Counted from the first letter of the stretch, positions 42,740 to 53,933 are shown. The stretch: 64,000 bases of DNA from Linanthus parryae (GCA_023055425.1 JALGPY010000007.1:19974001-20038000), one strand, 5' to 3'. Made by a program: numbers and translations. Notes: generated by a model from the sequence alone, not told the origin.

Positions 42740-44891
42740 TCATAACCCCTTTTCAGTTGCCTCTTTGAAAGCATCACTAAATTCCAATAAAAGCAAAGCA
42801 TGGCCAATGTCTTCTGGTGTCACGCTAATGCCAACTACCGATGTTAACTCATTGCCTTCCGGCAATGTCATTTCAGGTTCAACATGTTTGTTTTCGAGCT
42901 TTTTCTTCTTTGTGTGGCCACTAATAGATTCCACCAGCGTTCCATCATTTACACTCTTGTCACCTTCCAGTTTTCCTGCAATTTGGTGAAGGATGATGAA
43001 CTTCTGGTCAATAATATTTTTGCACCCATTCAAAGTGGATGGAACTCCCTTACCAGTGTGAGGCTTCAAGGAACAGGCCTTAATTGACACACCATTAGAG
43101 TCATTGTCCTCATCGCCAGCCTCCTTCGACTTACTATGAGAAATTTGAGGTAGAATGGTCTTCGTCTTCTTCAAGGAAACCTCAACATCCTGATTTTTGT
43201 CCACAACGCCCTTTAATGCTTCTTTCTTCATTTTCTTTGCTCTTGTCACTTTATGGCTTGATTGACCAGGTAGAGATTGCACAGTTCGATCCACATTTCT
43301 AGTCGAGTCATTTTCCTTTCTCTTTTTTGTTGGCAAAGCAACATCAGTTTCCTAGTAAAGTGAATGTGAAACCGAAATGAGCAAACAATAAAAATCAAGG
43401 GATCCAAGTACTTCTTTCCTGGGTATTAAATCCGTAACATTCATTTTTGAAAGATTGGTCTTGTTGGCCTTACATCCACATCCTTGGCGACTTTGTTGCT
43501 AGCAACATTTGCAGGGCCTTTAACATGCAGCAGCTCTGAGACAGAAGAGAAACCACTTTCTTTGGCTGTATGCACAAGTATACCAGTCGGCTGCTGTCCT
43601 CTTTTCTTCCTGGAAAGAGCGTACATTTTGTCATTCATTAAATGCAGAACCGTCAACGGTAAGATAAAATCCTAAAGGGAATACAACACTCACATGCAGA
43701 CACTGCAGTTGCAGATGCCTCTACACCTCGGACAATTCCAGTCCTCCAAAACTGCCTTTTCTTCCGCCCTCTCTCCATATCTGATAACAACAGGAAAAAA
43801 AAGAATCAATTCATGTAACACCAAAGCTAGCCATATTTCCTCAAGCTAACCCTGTTTCACCCACAAAGTTTACTCATGTAACCAAAAAAACATATGAAGT
43901 GCTAACCTGTTCAAGAGGCATTTGTGACAAATGTTTTTAGTACATGTCTTGCCATTGATTTGGTTTTTGCATGTTACCACAAAATCCATGGTTTTTTGAC
44001 GGCACTGCCAATGATTTAATCAAATACACCAAGAAATTAAACCACAAACTCATAATAAATAGGTAAATGAAAAAAAAAAAATAGGAAATTCAATAACTAC
44101 CCTATGACGAGCTTGATACACTCAAGAGTCCGACAAAGTTAGAAAGAGTGAGTGATGTTGCTCCCTTAATAACACTCGGAATTTAAATTAATGTGAACTT
44201 TAATTTTATCATGTATTTTCTTAGTCAAAGCAAATCCTGAAATCTAGCAACTACGAACACCTTGATGAACTTAATGCACCCAGAATCCAACAAAGTTAGA
44301 AAGAGGTGATGCTCTCTCATATTAACACTCAGAATCCTACGTAGTTGGAAAGAGTGAGTGATGCTCTTTCCATATTAACACTCAAAATCTCATATCAATG
44401 TGAACTCTATTTTTACCACCTATTTGCTTAATTGAAGTCAATCCTCGAATCTAACATCTACCCACACCTCAATGAGCTTAATACACTGTAACACACAAAA
44501 TCAGTCCATCTTCAAAACCCTAAAGCATGATTTCTCTACACTGCAACTCCCATATTGATAGGGGCTCTCGATTCTTAGATACTTAATGTTGCCAATCAGC
44601 GAAAAACTCAAAGAGATGCTCATATCTCACTACACATTTGGGATGCAATCCATCTATACATTTATTTAACAGTGGGGGTTAGGTTCGATTCGATACCTGA
44701 TGACAATACTTCCCATTTTCGGAATCGTACATTCGACCACTGACTAGACGGACAACGGGACACTTGTTGATCTTCGGCGCCGCCGGTTGATTGTCAGCGC
44801 TGCCGTCGGGTTCTTCCTGGGGCTTGGGTTTCTTGCTACTCTCACTCCTAGGGTCTGTGGCCTTCTTGCCAGAACTTGAAGCCATCGTCAT
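42740..44891 (-). CDS. CDCA7-like zf-4CXXC_R1 zinc-finger protein, copy G (best-preserved, 375 codons predicted)
   Basis: Exons are 44891-44697, 44004-43907, 43780-43694, 43609-43474 and 43351-42740 (195+98+87+136+612 = 1128 nt, 375 codons plus stop), with GT-AG introns throughout. The R1 zinc finger is complete: KCPVVRLVSGRMYDSENGKY then CHQ, CRQKTMDFVVTCKNQINGK, CHKCLLNR, CPRCRGICNCSVCM. Then KKRGQQPTGILVHTAKESGF, a basic KKRK cluster near residue 180, and the truncated DDT-like end (VVGISVTPEDIGHALLLLEF). Full-length plant relatives are longer, so this is a C-terminally short form. Proteins of this family are nuclear and, where studied, work with HELLS/DDM1 at hemimethylated DNA; the activity of this one is unknown. 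The E2F array upstream suggests S-phase expression. A longer exon 4 would end at PTRPIFQK and stop. Confidence 0.78.
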
Positions 44892-45059
44892 CGGGGGGAG
44901 GTTGGTGTGTTCGACGATTTCGGTTTCGATGGATTTCGGAAATGAGAGCGATCGAGTGAAGTCGAAGGGTGAGTGAAATTTGTGTGTACGACGATTTCGG
45001 TTTCGATGGGTTCGGGAAATGGGAACGACTGAGGGAAGATGAAGGGTGAGTGATATTTG

Positions 45060-45580
45060 AGGGTGCGATTCGGCGGGAAATTTGATTTTTTGGGGGATGG
45101 GATTGGCGGGAATTTTGATTTTTTGGGCGTGTTATTAGCGGGAAATATGATTTTTTTGGGTGGTGCGAGTGGTGGGAAATCTTCTTACACCAACCTCGAA
45201 GGGTGAGTGAAATTTGTTTGTACGACGTTTTCGATTTTCGAAGGGTTCGGGAAATGGGAACGACTGAGCGAAGATGAAGGGTGAGTGATATTTGAGGGTG
45301 CGATTCGGCAGGAAATTTGATTTTTTTGGGGGGTGGGATTGGCGGGAATTTTGATTTTTTGGGCGTGTTATTAGCGGGAAATATGATTTTTTTTGGGGGG
45401 GGGGGTGCGAGTGGTGGGAAATCTTCTTTTTTGGGGGTGTGATTGGCGGGAAATTTGATTTTTTTGGGATGCAATTGGCGGGAAATCTGATTTTTTGGGG
45501 GTGCAATTGGTGGGAAGTCTGCTTTTTAGGGGGTGCGATTGGAGGGAAATTTTGATTTTTTTGGGCAAATTGACACTATG
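45060..45580 (-). promoter_or_regulatory. E2F-site minisatellite promoter array of copy G
   Basis: Exact GCGGGAAA sites lie at 45073-45080, 45138-45145, 45374-45381, 45446-45453 and 45478-45485, with decayed units between. A ~190-bp stretch of leader plus the first units is duplicated (about 45000-45120 and 45240-45360, each with GAAGATGAAGGGTGAGTGAT). So the array has both unit-level and segment-level expansion compared with copy C. Confidence 0.7.
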
Positions 45581-46019
45581 GCAGCGACAAATGGGAATTT
45601 TAGAAGTCTCTTCTGTAGTTTGTAATTGCATGTTTACCCCATATATGTTTTGAGAATGTTGTTTCTCGTCATTTTCTTGTAAAAGATATTTCTCTTCTTC
45701 TAATATATTCTTTAAGCAAAGTGATCTATTTCTATTTAACAATTGATTGAGGTGAGGTAGGTATGTAGTTTAACAAATTGGTTACTTAAGTTCCAAAACA
45801 TTGTTGGTATAAGTAGATGGTTTCGCCCCTTAAGTTTGTGGTTTAGAAATTTTGGTGTTTGTGTATGGCAATGGTTTTGTCGGGAGAGGCAAAACAAACT
45901 TAGTGATCTATCTTAACGTGTTGTCTTGTCAGCTGAAGGACACCGCATGATTCACCCTAAAAAGATTGGTTACTTTAATTTTATTCATAACTTTCTCGTT
46001 TATCATTTACCAAAACGTG

Positions 46020-46346
46020 GTTTATTTGTTACTTTAATTCTCGCTTGTTGTTCGATAGGTTGATACTTCTGTCAGACTCTATTCTAGTTAATGAAAGCCC
46101 CAAAAGATTCTTTGGAACGTACCGTGGTCGTGGGCATGTGATTCTCTCTCACCATTATTGTTTATCGTTGTGATCGAAGCCTTGAGTATGATGCTGATGA
46201 GAGTAGTCTAGGGTGTTTTTCGGGGGTTTTCAGGTTGGCCATACTAGTGATACCCAGATTTTGAGTTCCCATTTGTTTTTGCATATGATACGTTTATCTT
46301 CTCCGGGGTGAGAGTGAGTTGCATAGACTATCTCCCGGGTGTGCTG
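46020..46346 (+). mobile_element. LINE, left part (RT), interrupted by Copia
   Basis: SILVNESPKRFFGTYRGRGH and FAYDTFIFSGVRVSCIDYLP are readable in broken frames. The LINE stops at TGCTG (46342-46346), the target duplication of the Copia, and resumes at 52193 with TGCTGGATTGGTTTCAAG (LDWFQVVSFSRANFGKCQV). Confidence 0.75.
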
Positions 46347-46888
46347 TGTTAGGAAGTTGTCTTGCATTCAGTTTTCAGCATTCACATTGTCGGCCCGTAG
46401 CCAGTGTGAACGAGGGAATTTTTTGGGCAGCAACCATGGTTCTAAAGTCTTGGACGGTGGCAGCCATGGTGAGGAAGCATTTAATGCTTGGAGGGCTACA
46501 TCTTTTGCAAGTCTTTGCTGCAGCTTATGGAGACTTTTGAGAGGTGTTTCGATCACTTTTGGCTACCCTAATTAATGCTTGTGCAGCTGGTGGTTGGAGC
46601 TTGAAAGCCTATAAATATGCAGCTCCTCAACTTAGGAAATCATCTAAAAGTTTCAGCCTTCTCTCTTTAGTTGTTTGTAGTTCTTTCTCTCATATTTCTT
46701 CTAGAGTTTGAGAGTGTTAAGGTGAGAGTTTAGAGAGGTTCTCAAATCCTCTTCTTCATTGCTTGTAAGGAAGAACTATAATCATATATAGCCCTCCCGT
46801 GGAAGGAGGCAATTCGCCGAACCATGTATATCTTGGTGTCGTTCATTTTAAGTTCTTTGCTTCATTGTTACTTGTTCGATTCCTCACA
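46347..46888 (+). repeat. 5' LTR of the Copia element
   Basis: 542 bp, TGTTAGGAAGTTGTC to TTCGATTCCTCACA. A TATA-like CCTATAAATATGC lies near 46608. The primer-binding site TGGTATCAGAGC follows at 46892-46903. Confidence 0.92.
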
Positions 46889-46913
46889 AACTGGTATCAG
46901 AGCAAGGTTCCTA

Positions 46914-47645
46914 ATGAGTTCTAAGTTCGAGGTCGAAAAGTTCAATGGCAAGGGAAATTTTTCCCTATGGAAACGAAGGGTGAAAGCCCTAGTGGCGCAA
47001 CAAGGCTTGCGTAAGGCGTTGCTCGGAATAGCAAAGAAGCCACAAACGATGTCCGACAAAGAATGGCAAGATCTAGATGAGCGAGCGGCCGGGCAGATTG
47101 AGTTGTGCTTCTCAGACGAGGTTATGTGCAACTTCATGAAGAGAAGACAGCGGCGGCACTTTGGTTAGCTTGAGAGTCTTTACATGACGAAAAGTCTCTC
47201 AAACAAGTTGTATCTCAAGAAACAACTTTACGGACTTCGTATAAAGGAAGGTACTCCAATTCTAGAACACCTTAGTATGTCTAATAAACTCGTTACAGAT
47301 TTATTATGCATCGAAGTGAAACTAGATGAGGAGGATAAGGTCTTGTTATTGTTGACCTCATTACTAAAATCTTATGAGCACCTTGTAACCACGATGACAT
47401 ATGGCAAAGATACTCTAGAAATGGAGGAAGTCATAGGTACACTAGTGTCCAATGAGATCAGAAGAAAACCATCAAGCTCTTCAACCATGGAGGATTTGGG
47501 TGAAGGCCTAATTGCCTCCACAACGTCGAGGAAGTCAAACAACGAGGGTAAATGTGATCACTCAAGATCACAATCAAGTGGGAAGTCCGGAGATATGGAG
47601 TGTTTTTTCTGTAAAAATACAGGACATATCAATAAGGATTGCTAG
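46914..47645 (+). pseudogene. Copia gag
   Basis: It starts MSSKFEVEKFNGKGNFSLWK and is shifted out of frame at about 47135 (VMCNFMKRRQ). It resumes at 47184 (MTKSLSNKLYLKKQLYGLRI) through EEDKVLLLLTSLLKSYEHLV to the zinc knuckle CFFCKNTGHINKDC (CX2CX4HX4C, intact here), followed by a stop. Confidence 0.85.
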
Positions 47646-47701
47646 AAGTATAAGCATGGAGAATGAAGAAAGGAATGTAACCCGGACCTGAATGAGCCAG
47701 T

Positions 47702-48865
47702 GTGGCACAAAGCGCAAATGAAGAAGGTGACGATCTTCTAGTATGTTGTGTTGGTATCGCCATACAATCAGATGATTGGATCATGGATCCAGGTTGTTCC
47801 TATCACATGTTTCCTACGAAGGAATGGTTTTGTGATTATAGATCCATTAATGGAGGGTCAGTTCTCATGGGAAATGATGCTGCTTGCAAGACCATTGGCA
47901 TCGGTACCATCAAAATCAAGATGTTCGATGACGTGGTCAGGACGCTTGGAGAAGTCACGCATGTCCCTGACTTGAGGAAGAACCTAATCTCCTTAGGTTC
48001 TCTCGATTCCGCAGGTTACACCTACCAAGCTGAAGGTGGATCCATGAAGGTTACAAAATGTTCTATGGCAGTAATGAAAGGTGAAAAGATTGGAAACCTA
48101 TACAGGTTGGTCGGAAGCACAGTGACGGGAAAATCTGGGATTGCAACAACTACAGACAAAAATGTCGATAGGACTAAGCTATGGCATATGAGGTTGGGTC
48201 ACGAGTTCCAAAGTCCTTACAGAGCAACACAGAAGGAAGTTATTGCCAGGAGTCCAAATCTTCAAGTTGAATTTCTGCAAGGTTTGTGTGTTTGGCAAAC
48301 ATCACAAAGTCAGCTTCAAGGCCGCAGTCCACAAGAGTAAAAGGATACTCAGCTATGTCCATTCAAACGTATGGGGACCTTCACCTGTGAATTCCAGTGC
48401 TGGGGCGGAATATTTCCTTACCTTCATCGATGATTTCTCGAGAAAGGTATGGGTTTATTTTCTCAAACATAAATCTGAAGTATTTGAGAAATTTAAGGAA
48501 TAGAAAAGCTCGCGTGGAGAAGAGTACTGTGAAAATAACTTCAGTGCTTGAGGACGAACAATGGAGGAGAGTATGCATCAGATGAGTTGAAAGACTACTG
48601 CAAAAAGGAGGGAATCATCAGACACTACACTACTCCAAAAAGTCCGGAGCATAATCGAGTTGCGGAACGGATGAACCGCACTCTATGCGAAAATGCGAGA
48701 TGCATGAGGCTAAATGCAGGATTGGCCAAATGCTTTTGGGCGCATACTATTAACATGGCCTGCCACTTGGTGAATCTCTCACCATCGATTCCCCTTGGCA
48801 AGAAGACAGCACACAAGCTTTGGTATGGCAAACCAGCAGATTACTCTAGGTTGAAGATTTTCTAA
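47702..48865 (+). pseudogene. Copia protease and integrase
   Basis: The protease motif reads DDWIMDPGCSYHMF, with the catalytic DSG changed to DPG. The GAG-pre-integrase stretch TKLWHMRLGHEFQSPYRAT and the zinc-binding CKVCVFGKHHKVSF follow. Integrase core: AGAEYFLTFIDDFSRKVWVY, then RTNNGGEYASDELKDYCKKE where the catalytic RTDNGGEY Asp is Asn, then EHNRVAERMNRTLCENARCM. There are frameshifts near 48240, 48505 and 48545. Dead by both motif and frame. Confidence 0.85.
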
Positions 48866-50277
48866 TGCCCCGCTTACTCTTGTTGAAAGTGATAAGTGTT
48901 CCAAGTTAGATGCCAAGTCAAAACAATGCATCTTTCTTGGTTAAAAACAGGGAGTTAAAGGTTACAAACTCTGGTATCCAATTGACAGGAAAGTAATCAT
49001 CAGCAGGAATGTCGTCTTCGATGAAAAGAATATGATAAATTCAAAAGAAGCCAGAGTCGAGATTGGTCAGCCAACACACTCCCAGCATCAAATCGAGGTG
49101 GAGCTGGACGAGCAAGTGGAAGAGGAGGATAAAGAAGACATTTGAGGAAGTCTTGGAAGATTCACAAGCAGAAGAGCCATACAATGTTGTGAAAGGAAAA
49201 GGAAATGGAAATGCCAAAGTACCTATCAAGTAGGAGTTTGAAGATTCAGTAGCATTTGCATTGATTACTGAAGCCGGAGATCCTTCAAACTTTAAAGAGG
49301 TGCTTGAGCATAAGGATAAAGACAAGTGGTTGCTCTCTATGTCAGAAGAAATGGAGTCACTTCAAAAGAACCATACTTGGGAGCTTGCTGAGCTTCCGAA
49401 AGGAAAGAGAGCCATCGGATGAAAATGGTTATTCAGAATGAAAGAAGGGTCAACCTCAAACGAAGGTGAAAATTTCCAAGCAATGTTGGTTGCAAAAGGG
49501 TTTTCTCAAAAGAGGGAATAGACTGCAATGAGATTTTCTTACATGTGGTCAAACATTCCTCCATACGATTTATTCTATCTATGGTTGCCATGGATGATCT
49601 GCTACTTGAGTAACTAGATGTCAAGACAACATTCCTACATGGGAGCATCAAGGAAGAAATATACATGCATCAACCTGAAGGCTTCAAAGTACCAAACCAA
49701 GAGAATAAGGTGTGCAGGTTAAGGAGATCTCTTTATGGTCTAAAGCAGTCTCCTCGACATGGTACAAGCGGTTTGATTCCTTCATGATGAACGATGGGTT
49801 CACTAGATACGACTACGACAGTTGTGTCTACATAAAGAAGTTCAACGACGTACATTTATATATCTTCTTCTATATGTAGATGATATTTTGATTGCTTCCA
49901 AACATATAGCTCAAATACAAATGGTAAAGTCAAGTTTGAGCAAAGAATTTAAGATGAAATACTTGGGTCCCTCAAAGAAAATCCTATGCATGGAGATTCA
50001 GAGGGAATTGAAGCAAGGAAAGATATGACTCTCGCAAAATGGGTACATCGAAAGAGTACTACAAATGTTCAACATGGACAAAGCAAAGCATTGTCTACTC
50101 CTATTGGGGCACACTTCAAGTTATCACTACTGTGTTGCCCAAGAAGCAAGGAGGATACAAACTACATGGCTAAGATACCTTATGCCAGTGCAGTGGGGTC
50201 ATTGATGTACGCCATGGTGTGCACTAGACCAGATATATCTCTTGCAGTCAGTTTGGTTAGCAGGTTCATGGCAAATC
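48866..50277 (+). pseudogene. Copia integrase C-terminus and reverse transcriptase
   Basis: Broken frames show KSKQCIFLG-type sequence, MEKNHTWELAELPKGKRAI-like RT start, LLLYVDDILIASKHIAQIQM (the YVDD motif is intact) and DTNYMAKIPYASAVGSLMYA with VCTRPDISLAVSLVSRF. Multiple stops are present (for example 49421, 49619, 50027). It ends at MANP where gypsy-type sequence has been inserted at 50278. Confidence 0.85.
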
Positions 50278-50820
50278 CTCTACGCCAGTGGTTAGGCGGT
50301 ACCTGCTGGGCTATTTGGCTCAGCCCTGTTTTACAGGTTGAGCAGGATTGGACCAAACCGCGGAGTTAATTGCTAAACAGTTGATTCTTTAGCTAAAAAT
50401 AGTTGTTTTAGTTGTTTTTAGAGATTTGTTGTAAATTAATGTTTTGACCAGTTATTATAAACTGTCATTTTTGACGAGCTAGTGTAATTATTTATTAATT
50501 TCAGTCACGTACCAGATTTTCAGAAATTTCATTAAGGATGTTGTTCCGGTGGACAGTGTGTCCTACTGGTTGAGGTTTGGACGTCTAAAAGTGTCAGACG
50601 GGTTGACAGTAAATCGTGATTTGAATCGAATAATCGATTTTTTTTATAATTAAAAATTGTGACGGGTCGTCACAGTGGTATCAGAGCCGAGCCCAACCGG
50701 AGGTACGGATAGTGTATCTGGGACTGGGCGGGTGTTTTGGCGGGTGTCTGTGGCGGGTGTTGTACGAGTGGTACACACTTGTGAGTCACCACACTTGTGA
50801 GCCACTGCATTGTCGAGCTG
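50278..50820 (+). mobile_element. Gypsy LTR-PBS-leader fragment inside Copia pol
   Basis: The 543 bp replace only the word for GKEHWE-type continuation. The left part is the 3' portion of an LTR ending GTGACGGGTCGTCACA (50674), followed by the primer-binding site TGGTATCAGAGCC (50676-50688) and a G-rich leader with GGGCGGGTGTTTTGGCGG. No pol follows and there is no second LTR. The Copia frame resumes at 50821 with KEHWEVVMSIRRFLKGSTDM. Confidence 0.75.
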
Positions 50821-51067
50821 GAAAAGAACATTGGGAAGTTGTCATGTCGATTAGGAGATTCCTGAAAGGCTCCACGGATATGAGCATCATGTATTCTAGG
50901 GATGCTGAGCAGAAGGAAGTTGTGGGCTATGTCGATTCAGATTACGCAGGTGATTTGGATAAAAGAAGATCCACTACTGGATATGTCTTCACCCTTGGAA
51001 GAAATCCCATTAGTTGGAAATCTACTCTATAGAATACAGTTGCCCTTTCAACAATAGAAGTAGAATA
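50821..51067 (+). pseudogene. Copia RNase H (partial)
   Basis: KEHWEVVMSIRRFLKGSTDM, then VVGYVDSDYAGDLDKRRSTT and LGRNPISWKSTL followed by a stop. The last third of RNase H (as at 27110-27450) is deleted, and the sequence jumps to the middle of the LTR insertion. Confidence 0.85.
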
Positions 51068-51771
51068 GGCGGTTACATTCAAATTTCTACAGAGATAACT
51101 TCCAAAAACTACCCATAACCGACTCTAAACTTGTCCAACTAATCCGGCCACATTTCCAGCGAACCGAAGCACCATTCGCCTAACCAAACCGCACAAAACT
51201 CTGTTGTACAGTCCAGCAGAATAGCACCAGAATTGCACCAGACCCGGTGCTAATTTTCAGCGAGCAAACTCAGTACTTCGCACCAGTTTTTGGGGCAGGA
51301 ACTTGGCAGCGAACTTGCCCTTGCTCCACCATCCTTTGGCACGGAATAGCACTCACGAGCAGCGACATTTCGTCACTAAAAAAGCCACTGAACAGCGACC
51401 AAAACGCTGCATAGCAAATCCCAAACCTGGTAGCAAACCGGGCAGTGAGCGGCAACTCCAACTGTGCACGAACCTGCTCCTAAACGCGGCAGTGAACCAA
51501 GGGTAATCACCAAGCCGAAATAGGGTCTGATCGTGGCCAAGCACTAAGCAACGCTACCTGAGTTTATTCCCACAAATTTGACCATAGAACACAGCTAGAA
51601 TTTCACCGAACTTATGTCTACACTGCTGCCAATAATGGCAATGTGTTGCACGTATACAAGTGCCAAGCGTCGAGCGTCAAATGGACCTACTTTCCGCACC
51701 ATTGTCGAGCCTAATGTGTGGACGTGGTTCACCAACATCGCACCAAGAACCCAAGGGGGTAACAACAGCTA
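51068..51771. mobile_element. Partial copy of the 1-kb LTR insertion
   Basis: It matches 28009-28703 (GGTTACATTCA, CTACCCATAACCGACTCTAA, AAACGCTGCATAGCAAATCC) and ends GGGGGTAACAACAG at the same LTR position. The left ~320 bp and the LTR start are deleted. Confidence 0.8.
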
Positions 51772-52192
51772 ATGGTGAGGAAGCATTTAATGCTTGGAGG
51801 GCTGCAGCTTTTGCAAGTCTTTGCAGCACTTATGGAGACTTTTGAGAGGTGTTTTGGTGACTTTTGGCCACCCTAGTTAATGCTTGTGCAGCTGGTAGTT
51901 GGAGCTTGAAAGCCTATAAATTGGTAGCTCCTCAACTTAGCAAATCATCCAAAAGTTTCAGCCTTCTCTCTTTAGTTGTTTGTAGTTCTTGCTCTCTTAT
52001 TTCGTCTAGAGTTTGAGAGTGTTAAGGTGAGAGTTTAGAGAGGTTCTCAAATCCTCTTCTTCATCTCTTGTAAGGAAGAACTATAATCATATACAGCCCT
52101 CCCGTGGAAGTAGACAATTTGCCGAACCACGTATATCTTGGTGTCGTTCATTTTAAGTATTTGCTTCATTGTTACTTGTTCGATTCCTCACA
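51772..52192 (+). repeat. 3' LTR of the Copia element (remaining part)
   Basis: It resumes ATGGTGAGGAAGCATTTAAT and runs to TTCGATTCCTCACA at 52192. TATA region CCTATAAATTGG near 51914. It differs from the 5' LTR by scattered substitutions beyond the deletion and insertion. Confidence 0.88.
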
Positions 52193-53933
52193 TGCTGGAT
52201 TGGTTTCAAGTTGTGTCCTTTTCCAGAGCTAATTTTGGGAAGTGCCAAGTCATTATGATCGGAGATGCACCTAGGATCGTCTGAGAATTCTAATATTCTA
52301 GGGTGCCAGGTTGCTCATATTCACACATCAAGTTGTGGGGGGTTACTTTAGGGGCTAAGTATAGGGATAATACTATGGTTTGGGATAAGATAGTAGAAAG
52401 GTATTACCATGGGTTTGTGGGTTGGAAGAGACATTATCTCTCAAAAGAGGGCACATTACTCTTATAAAGTGTACTCTTATCGAGTCTTCCCACTTATTTC
52501 ATCTCTCTCTTCTATATGCCGGTTTTTGTAGCTAGGTGGTTGGAGAAGATTTGTGCAGGATTTCCTTTGGGGTGGGATGGGGGATTTCCCTCTAGAGAGC
52601 GGAGGGTTGGGTATCCGTTTGTTGATCCTGTTTAATCAATCTTTGTTGGGGACATGATGGAGCACTGAGTGTCTCTGGAGGAAAGTTATTGATTATATGT
52701 TTGGATTGGTGAGTGGAGGTGGGCAGTCTAAGAGCATCTCCAATGGAGATCTCATTTCTAATGCTAAATTTGGGACATGAATAGTGAATTTGAGCATTTA
52801 TAGCATTTCATGCTCCAATGTATATGTGACATGCAATTCTATTTCAAATGCTATTTCAAATTAAAAACTAATTTTTTATCCTAAACTACCAATTATATAC
52901 TCCATCAACTCATAATAACCAAACCTCTTTTACAATGTAATCACATTTTATGCCTACGTTAATAATCATCGCGATATAATGTTAATATGAATTAAAACTA
53001 TTTTTTTATTCTAAATTACCAATTATATACTCCATCAACTACCATAATAACCAAACCTCTTTTACAATGTAATCAAATTTTATACCTACGTTAATAAGTA
53101 TCGCGACATGAAGTCAATATGATGGTTCAATGTGGTCAAAATGGCAAATATGTAAATAAATATCAAGAGATCAATGGATAGAATACTTGTTCTATCTTTA
53201 GCACAATCCTATAGTTTGTCTCAAATTTGAAACCAAGTATAGCAGAATGCTATATTTTTTAGAATTGCCACAACTTTTGACACCCCATTGGAGCACTCCA
53301 ATGCTATAATTATAGAATTAGAACAACTTTTAGCACTCCATTGGAGATGCTCTAAAAATGTTGTTGGTCCGTTCATCCTTGGTTAAGTAAGGGCATGGCT
53401 GGTTGGTCACCCTTTGCGGAGAGGTTTCGAGTTAAGGTTGGTCTAGGGGATCGTGTCCAATTTTGGGATGATTGTTGGGTGCTGGAAACTTCTTTGTCGC
53501 ATCAGGTTACATCCCTTTATGGCCTAGTCCAAGATCTTGTGAATCAGTGTTGGAGTGAGAGTGTGAGTATGGGAAGCGAGGATGGCAATATGGTATGTGA
53601 TTTTTGGTTTAGGTGAAGATTGAATGATGAGGAGATCCCGAATATATTGAACTTTTTTCGAAATTCGTCATTGTGTTGGAACTCGTTTCTGGGCTAATGA
53701 CTCTATGGAGTGGCAACGTTCGTCGACCGGGTTATTTTCCATTTGAATCTATTATTTGTGTGGGGCGTACTGCCTTGGTTCCAGCTCCTTTGATCTGCAA
53801 CGTAGGTTGCGTGTCTCATTTTTTTGTCTGGTGCGCAGCTCATGAAAGAATCTTGGCTATTGACAACCTGGTCCCCCACCTCAGAGTGTTAGTAAATTGG
53901 CGTTGTTTGTGCCGCTGTATGCTGAATCGATTA
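52193..53933 (+). mobile_element. LINE, right part (RT end to zf-RVT)
   Basis: It continues the LINE of 46020-46346: FQVVSFSRANFGKCQVI, a region with GVTLGAKYRDN-like and YHGFVGWKRHYLS words, then after a Harbinger MITE, MAGWSPFAERFRVKVGLGDR and VQFWDDCWVLETSLSH and the zf-RVT end HFFVWCAAHERILAIDNLVP with NWRCLCRCML. Stops and frameshifts are throughout. It is cut at 53933 by a Copia LTR. Confidence 0.78.
52732..53352. mobile_element. Harbinger/Tourist-like MITE in the LINE
   Basis: Terminal inverted repeats GAGCATCTCCAATGGAG / CTCCATTGGAGATGCTC are flanked by TAA on both sides (52729-52731, 53353-53355). It is 621 bp and non-coding. An internal ~120-bp direct duplication (CTACCAATTATATACTCCATCAACT at 52886 and 53016, shown in parts) explains its length. 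Confidence 0.85.

Larger units (their letters stand above)
42183..48400. repeat. Third, direct copy of the ~6.4-kb duplicated block
   Basis: Gene Y remnant, CDCA7-like copy G, E2F array (with an internal ~190-bp duplication), LINE piece and Copia first half occur in the same order as 11525-17472. Copia sits at the same LINE word in all three (CTCCCGGGTGTG(T/C)TG), so the block was duplicated after the Copia insertion. Confidence 0.85.
46347..52192 (+). mobile_element. Full-length, decayed Tork/Tnt1-like Copia element with target duplications
   Basis: The element runs from the 5' LTR (46347-46888) to the end of the 3' LTR (52192) and is flanked by TGCTG at 46342-46346 and 52193-52197. Internal order: PBS, gag, protease, integrase, RT, RNase H. 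It carries two secondary disturbances: a 543-bp gypsy LTR/leader piece at 50278-50820 inside pol, and, after RNase H, a deletion that joins pol (51067) to the middle of the 1-kb insertion in the 3' LTR. It is the only one of the three related copies that still has both ends. Confidence 0.9.
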
